DNA of 36,416 nucleotides from Defluviitaleaceae bacterium. GTDB taxonomy: Bacteria > Bacillota > Clostridia > Lachnospirales > UBA5962. The notes under the pieces are model-generated. The model was not told where the DNA came from and made no database searches. It worked only from the letters and a program-made list of their open reading frames with translations. Made by a program: the position numbers and the translations under genes. The DNA is taken from NCBI GenBank assembly GCA_009778165.1, contig WRKF01000178.1:1-36416 (forward strand). The letters are read 5' to 3'. Positions 15,277 through 24,400 of the stretch are shown here, piece by piece. The first letter of the stretch is position 1. Each line of letters starts with the position of its first letter.

Positions 15277-16248
15277 ATGGATACCAAGGTTATTAGTGAT
15301 GTTTTCGGAAAATTAGACAACAATGTTTTTTTGATAGAGCGGGCTTTTTCTGTAAAAGTAACTAACAGAGAGGGTTATCTTAATATTTCCGGTGAGTCGG
15401 AAAATGCCCAAAACGCAAAACATGCCTTAGAAAAGCTGATTACCATGGCAAAAAATGGTGATGTTATAACAGACCAATCTGTAAATTATATTATAGGCAG
15501 TATAGGACACAATCATTTTGGCGAGATAGACAAACTTGGCGAAAATGTAATTTGCCTTACTGCTCACGGTAAGCGGATTGTGCCAAAAACAGTAAACCAA
15601 AAAAAATATGTGGAAAAAATAAACAAAAACACAATCGTTTTTGGGGTTGGGCCCGCCGGAACAGGCAAAACATATTTGGCTATGGCTATGGCGATTACTG
15701 CATTTAAAGAGAGCAATGTCAGCCGCATTATTTTGACCCGCCCGGCAATAGAAGCAGGGGAAAATCTAGGTTTTTTGCCTGGGGATTTGCAGCAAAAAAT
15801 AGACCCTTATCTGCGTCCTTTGTACGATGCTCTGCACGAGATTATGGGGCAAGAGGCATATATTAAAAATAAGGAAAAGGGGTTAATAGAAGTCGCCCCT
15901 TTGGCTTATATGCGTGGACGCACGCTAAACAATGCTTTTATAGTGCTAGACGAAGCTCAAAACACGACTCCGGAACAGATGAAGATGTTTTTGACTCGTA
16001 TTGGTTTTGGTTCAAAAGCAATTATAACAGGGGATATTACCCAAATAGATTTGCCCCAAGGGAAGCGTTCGGGGCTTGTGGAAGCAGTTAATATCTTAAA
16101 CCACATAGAAGACATAGGAATTATCTATTTAAAAAAAGAGGACGTGGTACGCCATCCTTTAGTGCAGAAAATAATATCTGCCTACGAAAAAACAGAAAAA
16201 AAACCTGTGTCCAGGGGTGAAAAAAGGGCTAATTTGCGTTCCAAATAA
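15277..16248 (+). CDS. PhoH-family ATPase (PhoL/YbeZ type)
   Basis: Cytosolic RNA-associated NTPase that works with YbeY in rRNA maturation and quality control. In 323 residues there is an N-terminal KH-like segment (about 1-60), Walker A GPAGTGKT at 125-132, TRPAIEAGENLGFLPG at 154-169, and Walker B FIVLDEAQN at 221-229. The C-terminal motif is GDITQIDLP. A ybeY gene follows two genes later, the usual arrangement. The start is uncertain: AAGGAGA at 15242-15248 is 29 bases from the ATG but only ten from an in-frame ATA at 15259, which would add IKIKLE. That extension resembles the usual N-terminus of the family. Confidence 0.93.
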   Translation: MDTKVISDVFGKLDNNVFLIERAFSVKVTNREGYLNISGESENAQNAKHALEKLITMAKNGDVITDQSVNYIIGSIGHNHFGEIDKLGENVICLTAHGKRIVPKTVNQKKYVEKINKNTIVFGVGPAGTGKTYLAMAMAITAFKESNVSRIILTRPAIEAGENLGFLPGDLQQKIDPYLRPLYDALHEIMGQEAYIKNKEKGLIEVAPLAYMRGRTLNNAFIVLDEAQNTTPEQMKMFLTRIGFGSKAIITGDITQIDLPQGKRSGLVEAVNILNHIEDIGIIYLKKEDVVRHPLVQKIISAYEKTEKKPVSRGEKRANLRSK

Positions 16249-16271
16249 TGAACGCAGAGTTAAAAAATTGT

Positions 16272-16364
16272 TATAGCAGTTCCGTGTTTCATTATCCTTA
16301 TACTTTTTTGAAGCTACAGAATCAGCTAGTATTTAAAAAGGACAGCACTAAGCGGAATTGATTC
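16272..16364. repeat. Intergenic inverted repeat between phoH and pgpH
   Basis: TAGCAGTTCCG near 16272-16282 can pair over 8 bp, with one G-U, with CGGAATTG near 16353-16360. The right arm is itself palindromic (GCGGAATTGATTCCAC). Similar arms occur near 27624-27660 and 33703-33747. It may be a decayed member of a small dispersed repeat family; nothing else is seen in this 140-bp gap. Confidence 0.4.
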
Positions 16365-16392
16365 CACATAAAACAGGGGCGTGTTAAAAATT

Positions 16393-18600
16393 ATGAAAAA
16401 ACTAAAAACAAGTAGAGTTAGTGTGCTTTTGGTATTTATAGCATTGGTGGTTACAATTGCAAATGTTATTGTTAGCTCCCACATACAGCGGGGGTTTGAT
16501 ATTAGCATAGGTGATGTTTCTCCTCGCACTTTTACCGCTACACACGCAGTAGAGAACAGGGTTGCAACGGAACAGTTGCGAGAGGACGCAAGAGCTACTG
16601 TTGTAACCACAATAATTAGAGATATAGATATAGAAGAAGAGGTGCAAGAGCAGCTAAACTTGCTTTTTGCCAACATAAATTTATTAAGGCAAGAGGCGAG
16701 AGAACCCGAAATAATCGTTCCCTTGGTACCTTTTTTTTACGACCCTTCAGCATCTTTTGTTTCCGATTTGCCTTCGCAAAATATGATGGTTTATGACGAG
16801 AATGAAGAAGAACATCCTGAATGGGAATATGATTATGAATACGGATATGAGTATGATTATGATTCCTATGAAGAGGACTATCATGAAGCCATGTATCAAG
16901 CATTGGTACAAATATCTCCTGCTTTTGAAGGTGTTAGCGGCTATCAGCTAGAGTTTTTGATAATGTCCGATCAGGGTACATTTAACAATTTTGAAGCTAC
17001 TGTTTTTGATATTTTTTCGACGCTTATGGCAAACGGTATAACCGAAAACACCCCCGGGTTGGGGCAGGAGATATATAGCATGTTGGCAATGGGCGGTATT
17101 GCTTACCCCCTAAACCATATTGGCTTTTTTATACTGGATTCATACATACAACCAAATAATATAGCGGATGAAGAAGAAACAAACCGCCTACGTGAGGAGC
17201 GAGCAAGTGAAGTAGAGGCTATTGTATTTTTGCAAAACCAAAACATAGTAAACGAAGGGGAAATAATAACTGACGAAATATATTATGCCTTGCGTGATTT
17301 GGGTTATCTTGCAGAAGGGTACGCCATAAGCCTCATACCCTTTATTGGCTCTAGCGTAATAATTGCCATTATGTTTGCGGTTGCATGTTATTACATACAT
17401 ATTTTTGTGCCAGGTTTTCGCAAAAACAAAAAGCACGCATTACTTTTGTTTACCCTTTACATAATAATCCTATTTGCCACAAATGTAATGGTGGCATTGC
17501 CATTTGTGTTTGTACCTTTGCTTCTATTTACCATGCTTGTGGGTATGTTGATTAGTTACAAACTGGCCATTGTGTTAAATATTTGTGCCACGATTATTAC
17601 ATTCCTTATTTTTGATGGGGATTTAAGCTACATACTTTATTTTATAATTACCGGTACAGTAGTTGCTATTATAACTCGTTACGCTTTGGAGCGCAGCAAG
17701 GTTATTATTTTTAGCTTGCTGACCAGTGTGGTAAGTGCCGTGGTAGCTATTTCCATAAGTCTTTTATTGGATCGAACTTTAACAATGGACAGCGTTTTTG
17801 TGTTGGGATACGGGGCTCTTGGCGGCTTTTTTACGGTAATAATAGGCATGGGAACATTACCTTTGTGGGAAAGTTTTTTTGGTGTAATAACCCCAATAAA
17901 ACTACTGGATCTCACAAACCCTGCAAATCCGCTGTTGCGCCGCCTTAGCACAGAAGCTCCGGGTACGTACCATCACAGCATTATCGTCGCAAATTTGTCA
18001 GAAGCTGCTGCTTTTGATATTAATGCAGATACCATACTGGCTCGTGTTGGGTCGTTTTTCCACGATATTGGCAAGCTACACAACCCAATGTTTTTTATAG
18101 AAAATCAAACCGGCACAAACCCCCACGATGAAATAATGCCTTTGGGCAGTGCTGATGTTATAATAGATCATGTAGTTTATGGTAGCCAACTGGCAGATGA
18201 ATACCGCCTACCCCTCGTTTTGCGAGATATTATACAGCAACATCATGGTACTACCTTGCTCAAGTTTTTTTATACAAAAGAAAAGGATTTGAAAGGGGAT
18301 GAAGATGTAGACCCCACACCTTTTTTGTACCCCGGTCCGTTGCCCCAGTCAAAAGAGGCTGCAATAGTAATGCTTGCAGATACGATAGAAGCAGCGGTGC
18401 GTTCTATGGCAAGTAAACTAAAAACAAAAAGCGAGATGGCTGCGTTTGTGAACAATCTTATAAAAGACAAATTGTTGGAAGGTCAGTTAATAGACAGTAG
18501 TCTTACAATAAGAGATTTAGATACGATAGAGCGGTCGTTTTTGCGCGTGCTAAACGGTATGTACCACGAACGCATACCCTATCCCGCTCCAAAAAAATGA
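16393..18600 (+). CDS. pgpH: Cyclic-di-AMP phosphodiesterase PgpH (7TM-HD)
   Basis: Membrane enzyme that hydrolyses cyclic-di-AMP to pApA. In 735 residues an N-terminal membrane helix (about 10-32) is followed by an extracellular 7TMR-HD domain to about 310, seven membrane helices to about 505, and a cytosolic HD domain with GTYHHS (H527) and HDIGK (H557, D558). REDARATVVT near residue 65 is typical of the extracellular part. That domain carries an unusual acidic, tyrosine-rich insert at about 137-163 (EYDYEYGYEYDYDSYEEDY). An in-frame GTG at 16381 is also possible, but homologues begin near the ATG. Its stop overlaps ybeY (ATGA), implying coupling. Confidence 0.93.
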   Translation: MKKLKTSRVSVLLVFIALVVTIANVIVSSHIQRGFDISIGDVSPRTFTATHAVENRVATEQLREDARATVVTTIIRDIDIEEEVQEQLNLLFANINLLRQEAREPEIIVPLVPFFYDPSASFVSDLPSQNMMVYDENEEEHPEWEYDYEYGYEYDYDSYEEDYHEAMYQALVQISPAFEGVSGYQLEFLIMSDQGTFNNFEATVFDIFSTLMANGITENTPGLGQEIYSMLAMGGIAYPLNHIGFFILDSYIQPNNIADEEETNRLREERASEVEAIVFLQNQNIVNEGEIITDEIYYALRDLGYLAEGYAISLIPFIGSSVIIAIMFAVACYYIHIFVPGFRKNKKHALLLFTLYIIILFATNVMVALPFVFVPLLLFTMLVGMLISYKLAIVLNICATIITFLIFDGDLSYILYFIITGTVVAIITRYALERSKVIIFSLLTSVVSAVVAISISLLLDRTLTMDSVFVLGYGALGGFFTVIIGMGTLPLWESFFGVITPIKLLDLTNPANPLLRRLSTEAPGTYHHSIIVANLSEAAAFDINADTILARVGSFFHDIGKLHNPMFFIENQTGTNPHDEIMPLGSADVIIDHVVYGSQLADEYRLPLVLRDIIQQHHGTTLLKFFYTKEKDLKGDEDVDPTPFLYPGPLPQSKEAAIVMLADTIEAAVRSMASKLKTKSEMAAFVNNLIKDKLLEGQLIDSSLTIRDLDTIERSFLRVLNGMYHERIPYPAPKK

Positions 18601-19055
18601 TAAGTGTTATTAACGAAACCGGCACCCCTCTAACACCGGAACAGGAGGGTTTGATAAAAAAAATTGTAAAAATTGCTCTGGAACAGGAAAATAAAACCCC
18701 AAATGCTACAGTGGATATTACGGTGGTGTCTGATGAAAAAATACGCCTGTTAAACTATAGTTACAGAGGTATAGATAAAGTTACAGATGTGTTGTCATTT
18801 CCCATGACAAATTATGACTTGGGTGAAAAAGTACCGAGGGCAGGGGAATATATCCTTGGAGATATTGTGTTTTCGTATGATATGGCTGTGTTGCAATCGA
18901 AATGTTACGGGCATTCTTTGGAACGGGAGATAGGTTTTTTTGTTGCTCACAGTATGTTGCATCTTTTGGGCTACGATCACAATAATGAAGATAATGAGCG
19001 GAAAATGTTGCGAAAACAAGAAAGTATATTGAAAGCAGCCAATTTAGAGAGATAA
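18597..19055 (+). CDS. ybeY: Endoribonuclease/rRNA maturation factor YbeY
   Basis: Zinc-dependent RNase that matures the 3' end of 16S rRNA and takes part in ribosome quality control. Of 152 residues, the active-site motif is HSMLHLLGYDH near 121-131, giving the three zinc-binding histidines. The family's usual second residue is Gly and is Ser here. TDVLSFPM and GDIVFSYDMA are the other conserved blocks. It overlaps the end of pgpH by 4 bp and is followed 30 bp later by era, a ribosome-assembly GTPase, so the cluster is functionally consistent. Confidence 0.94.
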   Translation: MISVINETGTPLTPEQEGLIKKIVKIALEQENKTPNATVDITVVSDEKIRLLNYSYRGIDKVTDVLSFPMTNYDLGEKVPRAGEYILGDIVFSYDMAVLQSKCYGHSLEREIGFFVAHSMLHLLGYDHNNEDNERKMLRKQESILKAANLER

Positions 19056-19085
19056 TTTTTAGGTTATATATGGGAGTTAAATAAT

Positions 19086-19973
19086 ATGAAGTCAGGATTT
19101 GTTTCTATAATAGGTCGCCCGAATGTGGGTAAGTCCACATTAATAAACGCCCTTTTGGGTGAAAAAATCACAATAACATCTGCTAAGCCGCAAACGACCC
19201 GCAATACAATAAACTGTATACTAAACACAACGGCAGCCCAAATTGTACTGATAGATACCCCGGGGATTGTGCCACATCCAAACAGCAAATTGGGCAAGTT
19301 TATGGAGCGGGCAACAGCCACAGCTTACGATGGGATGGATATTATTGTAATGGTAGTAACTCCGGACAAAACAATAGGCAAGGGGGACAAAGCCATAATA
19401 GAAACTCTCAAGGGAACAGCGTTTTTGGTTATTAACAAAATAGATACGATACAAAAGGCGGATTTATTAGCGGTTATTGATATTTATAGCAAAGAATACA
19501 ATTTTGCGGAGATTATCCCCATTAGTGCGCTTAACGGAGAGCTAAACAACCTAACAGAAACGATAGAAAGCTATCTGCAACCAGGTCCCATGTATTTTCC
19601 TGACGATATAGCTACCGATCAGCCGGAAAGGCAGATTGCGGCAGAGTTTTTGCGTGAAAAGTTACTACACCACCTTCAGCAAGAAATACCTCATGGTATA
19701 GCAGTAGAAATTTTGCAGATGAAAGCAAGGAAAACAAAGAGTATGACGGGCATGGTTGATATTGAAGCAGTTATTTATTGCGAAAGGGATTCTCACAAAA
19801 AAATAATAATTGGCAAAAACGGAGAAATGCTAAAAAAAATAGCTACCCAGGCTCGGCAAGATATAGAGCGTTTGTTGGGTTCAAAAATTTTTTTGCAAAC
19901 TCAGGTAAAGGTAAAAAAAGATTGGCGTAACAACGATATAGTTTTGAAAAACTTGGGGTATAAGGTTGGTTGA
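19086..19973 (+). CDS. era: GTPase Era
   Basis: Ras-like GTPase that binds the 3' end of 16S rRNA through a KH domain during small-subunit assembly. Of 295 residues, G1 is GRPNVGKS (10-17), G2 lies around TTRNT, G3 is DTPG and G4 is NKID. The C-terminal KH domain includes ERDSHKKIIIGKNGEMLKKI, with its GxxG loop (GKNG). Length is normal. GGGAGTT about ten bases upstream serves as ribosome-binding site. No dgkA or cdd gene lies between ybeY and era, unlike in Bacillus. Confidence 0.96.
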   Translation: MKSGFVSIIGRPNVGKSTLINALLGEKITITSAKPQTTRNTINCILNTTAAQIVLIDTPGIVPHPNSKLGKFMERATATAYDGMDIIVMVVTPDKTIGKGDKAIIETLKGTAFLVINKIDTIQKADLLAVIDIYSKEYNFAEIIPISALNGELNNLTETIESYLQPGPMYFPDDIATDQPERQIAAEFLREKLLHHLQQEIPHGIAVEILQMKARKTKSMTGMVDIEAVIYCERDSHKKIIIGKNGEMLKKIATQARQDIERLLGSKIFLQTQVKVKKDWRNNDIVLKNLGYKVG

Positions 19974-20035
19974 GTTGGTTGATATTAGACAAATATTAAA
20001 TAAATTCTAAACAACTCCCTACGAGGTTAACTATT

Positions 20036-20677
20036 ATGGCATCAAACACAATAAAAGCCAGGGGTATAATAATAAAAGAAACTGCCGTGGGGGAAACAGA
20101 TAAATACTTGACAATATTTACAAAAGATACAGGAAAACTAATTGTTCGAGCCAGGGGTGCAAAAAATGCAAAGAGCAAATATTTGACTGCCCAGCTCTTT
20201 GCGTATTGCGATTTTGTTCTATACCAAGGACGGGGCTTTTATTCTCTTACCCAAGTGGAGTTGATAGAGAGTTTTTATAATTTAAGGCTAGACTATGAAC
20301 GTTTGATGTTGGCTTACGACATAATTTCTTTGGTTGACAAATATATACCGACAGGTCATATAGAGCTGCAAGAAAGCCAAGATATACTGCTTTTAGTTTT
20401 AAAAGCAATATCTAAATTAACAAAAAAAACGGCTGTTCCGGAACTGGTTGTGATAGTTTTTCAGCTAAAGTTTTTGCAAATAACCGGATTTGCTCCCAAT
20501 ATCAGCAATACAACCAGTATGGACAACAATCGGCAAGACATAGCAGAAGTACTCGAATATATAATGTCTTGTGAGATTAGCAAAGTTTATAATTTTAGCG
20601 TAGAAAAGGATATAGAAAAGGGGTTGGAGAGGGTCTGTAAACAGTTTTTGCCAAAGTTGGAGTTGGAGCTAAATTAG
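20036..20677 (+). CDS. recO: DNA repair protein RecO, short form without zinc-finger cysteines
   Basis: Recombination mediator that loads RecA on SSB-coated single strands together with RecR. Of 213 residues, the N-terminal OB fold (ARGIIIKETAVGETDKYLTIF to LIVRARGAKNAKS) is clear, as is the helical part around QLTQVELIESF and LKFLQITGFAP. Bacillota members usually run about 240-255 residues and carry a CxxC...CxxC zinc site after GxxP. Here that region is shortened and has no cysteine (NISNTTSMDNN). The only cysteines lie elsewhere. E. coli RecO also lacks the site, so activity is plausible. It follows era by 62 bp, the usual order. Confidence 0.88.
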   Translation: MASNTIKARGIIIKETAVGETDKYLTIFTKDTGKLIVRARGAKNAKSKYLTAQLFAYCDFVLYQGRGFYSLTQVELIESFYNLRLDYERLMLAYDIISLVDKYIPTGHIELQESQDILLLVLKAISKLTKKTAVPELVVIVFQLKFLQITGFAPNISNTTSMDNNRQDIAEVLEYIMSCEISKVYNFSVEKDIEKGLERVCKQFLPKLELELN

Positions 20678-20759
20678 TTTTCGTTTGAAAAATGTTTGAA
20701 GAAACAGGAGAAACAAAAGCAAGAACAAAGCAGTCACTAATAGAAAATAATAAAAATAA

Positions 20760-20842
20760 TGCCCAAGAAGGGACTTGAACCCCCACGCTGTTGCCAGCAA
20801 TGGATTTTGAGTCCACCGCGTCTGCCATTCCGCCACTTGGGC
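20760..20842 (-). tRNA. tRNA-Leu (anticodon CAA)
   Basis: The minus strand folds into an 83-base tRNA. The acceptor stem is GCCCAAG/CTTGGGC, and the anticodon loop CTCAAAA gives anticodon CAA, reading UUG. There is a long variable arm (class II) and T-loop GGTTCAAGTCC. The discriminator base is A and CCA is not encoded. A T-rich stretch follows and could help termination. Confidence 0.97.
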
Positions 20843-20854
20843 TAATATGGATAT

Positions 20855-20883
20855 ATTATAATATATAAAATCGTTTTTGTCAA
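20855..20883 (-). promoter_or_regulatory. Promoter of the tRNA-Leu gene (perfect consensus)
   Basis: On the minus strand TTGACA (20883-20878) and TATAAT (20860-20855) match 6/6 each with a 17-bp spacer. The -10 is 12 bp before the tRNA, so the transcript would start almost at the mature 5' end. Confidence 0.88.
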
Positions 20884-20932
20884 TACGTCAGTTTTTGTTT
20901 TTTTGTTGTTTTATGCATGGAGAAATATACAA

Positions 20933-21313
20933 ATGATTAGTTATGTTGATAACAAAGATTTGATAAAAGCTGAGCAATTGCATGGTTTTTTTGTTGGTTG
21001 GAAGTCGCCGCTATCACCTGAACGCCATCTTGAATTGATAAGGGGTAGTACCTACTTTATTGCGGCATATTGTGAGGGGAGAGTAGTTGGTTTTATAACT
21101 GCACTTACGGATGGCGTTAATTCGAGTTTTATTCCATTGTTTGAAGTTTTGCCGGATTTCCAAGGGTGCGGCATTGGAACAGAACTTTTTCAGCGAATGC
21201 TTATTAAACTCGAAAATATTGCCAATGTCGATTTGATTTGTGATATTGATATGCAACCATTTTATGAGCGTTTTGGTATGCTACAATCGCAAGGAATGGT
21301 GTTAAGGAAATAA
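20933..21313 (+). CDS. GNAT-family N-acetyltransferase
   Basis: A 126-residue acetyl-CoA-dependent acetyltransferase of unknown substrate. The core shows RVVGFITALTDG (beta-4 region), FEVLPDFQGCGIGTELFQRM with the acetyl-CoA pyrophosphate-binding Q-x-x-G-x-G, and a C-terminal FYERFGM typical of the fold. The ATG at 20933 is chosen because GGAGA lies about eight bases upstream; a TTG at 20903 is unsupported. It is monocistronic, diverges from the tRNA gene, and converges on the xylanase gene with a shared hairpin between. Confidence 0.88.
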   Translation: MISYVDNKDLIKAEQLHGFFVGWKSPLSPERHLELIRGSTYFIAAYCEGRVVGFITALTDGVNSSFIPLFEVLPDFQGCGIGTELFQRMLIKLENIANVDLICDIDMQPFYERFGMLQSQGMVLRK

Positions 21314-21365
21314 ATTTATAACTTTAAAAACGCTTCTTGATATTCGCCATGAGCGGCACACCTAA

Positions 21366-21406
21366 AAAGCCCATGAACACCAAATTAATCGGTATTCATG
21401 GGCTTT
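21366..21406 (-). terminator. Terminator of the xylan operon (possibly bidirectional)
   Basis: A 16-bp stem with one mismatch (AAAGCCCATGAACACC at 21366-21381 and GGTATTCATGGGCTTT at 21391-21406) encloses a 9-base loop. On the minus strand it ends in TTTTT, 75 bases after the xylanase stop. On the plus strand, which would serve the acetyltransferase gene, the T run is poorer. Confidence 0.8.
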
Positions 21407-21479
21407 CGTGAAAATTTTTATCGCACCTTGTCAAAAAAGGTCTTTCTTTGTGTTATTTTGTGTTGTTTTGAAAATATTG

Positions 21480-24400
21480 CTATTGTTCTAACAACTGTTC
21501 CGCAAACCCAAGGGTTACGTATGCTCTGCCATCTACAATGTTGTCCGGTGAAAAACTTGTGTAAAAACCTGCGTCGTTTGTTATAGTTATGGTTTGAGTA
21601 GCTTCGAACCAATCTACACTAAACCCTAGATTTTCTGCAAACTGACGTATCCAAACAAGTTCTTCTGTATCAACTATATCAACTTGGGCAACTGGAGCCT
21701 CGACGGGGGCAGCTATTCCTTCACCTTGGGCTACTGTTAGGGTAAATGTTTGAGGTGTTGCAAAATTAAGATTACTTACCGTTACAGAAACTTCATGTGT
21801 GCCAACTTGGGTCGTTGTCCCCTCTATAACACCTGTTGTGGAGTGCATAACCAACCCTTGTGGCAAGCCTGTTGCTGAAAAGCGTACGGGGGAGTGGTTG
21901 TTGCGTTCCACAGCTATTTGGGTTATGTAATGGCTACCGGCTGCTGCTATTGGTAATGCTGTTGTTACAAAGTTTGGAGCTTGTACCGCAGGGGTTGGGG
22001 CATTTGCAACTGTATCTAATATTGCAAAAAACGCCGGTTTTGCGGTAAAACTTCCATCAAATATTAGCGGATGACCGGGTGCACGCCAGCTTTGGTTATC
22101 TGCCAAACCCCATAGAGAAACTCGCTGTATATAATTTGCGAATTCCAGATAGTAGTTGAAAATGCGTGCATATAGTTCAGCTTGGCGTTGCAGATAGTAG
22201 TCGGAAAGACCGTCAGGGAAGCTAGTTGCTCCGGCTCCGTGAGCACCAACAGTTATGTCAAGCTCAGTTACGGACAAAATGGTTCCCGTGGCGGCAAAAC
22301 GTTCTATTGCAGGGCGTACATTATCAAAGTTGGTAGACCAACCACCCATTGGCATGTGGAAGTGGCTTTGCATACCAATCGCTTCTATAAGTAAACGACC
22401 TGTGTATACTTGACCTACTGGTACTGCTTCTGGGTTGTTTTCAAAGTCATTTGCCCAACGTTCGTTTAACTGCTCTACCATTTGAGCTATTGCGTTACGC
22501 TTGGCTGGAACTTCTTCGTTGTAGTCATTGTAGTACAAAATGGAGTAGGGGAAGTAGTGACGAGCAAAAACGAAAGCATCGTACACAAAGTCGCTGGGGT
22601 GTTCTCCAGCGGCAGGGTTGTAGCCATTTGCATAAGCCATGAACCAAGGGCTGGTCTCCCGCATTTGTGTACGCCAGTCTCCGGCGTTCCAGTCGTCTAA
22701 ATCTCCGTTCCAGGTACCGCCACCACTTGCAATAACTTCATTTGTTACATCCCAAGAGTAAAACTTGCCAAGCACACCGCGCTGCACAAAGTGGTTAGCT
22801 AGTGTGCTAATGTAAAAGTGCATGTTTTCCCTTGCTTGGGCTCGTGTGTGAGGTACTCCGTCGCTTTCCCAAAATAGCCAGTTAGGGCTTTGAGAATGCC
22901 ACACAAAAGCGTGTCCAACTAAAGTTAGATCGTTTTGTATTGCCCAATCTACTATTGCGTCTGCTTGTGAAAAATCGAAGCTGTCAGCTGTGGGTATTTG
23001 GAAACCTCCCGGAGCGATATTGTCCGGTTTGTGCCAGTTTTCTGCCGTTATGGCGTTAAAGTGGTGCAGATACATTTGTCTAGTATCAAACTGATCCATT
23101 ATGGATGTGGTTGGGTAAATGTTACCAAACAAGAAAAATGGCAAAAACTGCTCTTGTAAAGATGGCAAGCCCAAATCCCATTCCGGTGGAATAAATGCCG
23201 CCTCGCCACCATAGGAAACATTGATGTTATCTATGTATAGAACAGAGGGCTGTTGCTCGTTGTCGTTTACCCTAAACCTAAAGATTAAATGCTCCATGTG
23301 AGAGCCAACTTCGTGGCTTACCATAAACTGTGTAGTAGTTGTGTACCATGCGTCCATACCAATATTGCGGGACAAATCTTGGTCGTTTGTTGGTTGGGCA
23401 GTTGGTTGGCCAAACATGCTGTTTATGTTAAGACCGGGGCCTACTATGTTACGGTTTCCGGGGTTTTCGGCACTTGGCACAAAAACATCCCAAGATATCC
23501 GCACATAGGTACCGGCGGCAACAGGGGTGGGCAAGTCGAACCGTAGATAATTTCCGTTTCCACTTGTATAGTCTCCCGTTACATTTTCCAACCTAAACAC
23601 AGGGTTTCCGTCAAAATTGTATAACGAGCCACTCATTTGTGCACCAGCAGTTATGTAGTTTTCGTGTATTTCAAAATTGTCGAATGTTATGTAGTAAAGA
23701 GTTTGGAAATCCATGGCAATCCCAAGTGCATAAACGGAAATGCTGTTTATGGTTAGATCCACATTTGGTGCGGCATTGGTTTGTATACGCAAGTTTGCCA
23801 TTTCCGGCACGAATGGGTATTGTAAAGTAGCGTCTATAACCCATTCGCCGGTTGGTGGGGTATCTACCAATCCGGACACGAAAGTCCATGGGGCGTAGGA
23901 ACGATGCCAAGCAATTTGTGTACCCGGTTCCGCCGTACCGCTAGCTACAAACCTGTACGTACCGCCAAAGGCAAGGTCTAAAGCAGCAAGGGAAACATCT
24001 ATTGTGTGCCAGTTTTCGCTGCGGTCTGTCAGGTAAAGTACACCATTTTCTATAGATACAGAGGGTGTTCCGGAAACTTCCAAGAAAGCCGTGCCGTCAA
24101 GGTTACTTGCACCACTTGCACCAGCTACATATGCGTCGCTATGCAAAGAATAAATCAAAAGACCTTCTCCATCGCCAATAGCCGGGGGTGGCTGTGGGGC
24201 AGGGGCAGGAGGAGCGTCAGCCGGTGGAACAGCATCTTCGGGACGCACGATGCTAATTTCGCTGATATAGAACGTCATTTCTGCACCGTCGTCATTTGTT
24301 TGAACACGAAAGCGTACAAACTGATCGTCTTCAAAATGCCCGGCATTTAACGTGAGTTCTAGCGAAAAGTGGTAATTGTCTGCGCTTACTTCTGTGTTGG

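Noticed and set aside
18954-18988. Ser in place of Gly in the YbeY metal motif (HSMLHLLGYDH), considered as inactivating
   Set aside because: All three zinc-binding histidines and the rest of the protein are intact; the substituted residue is not a ligand.
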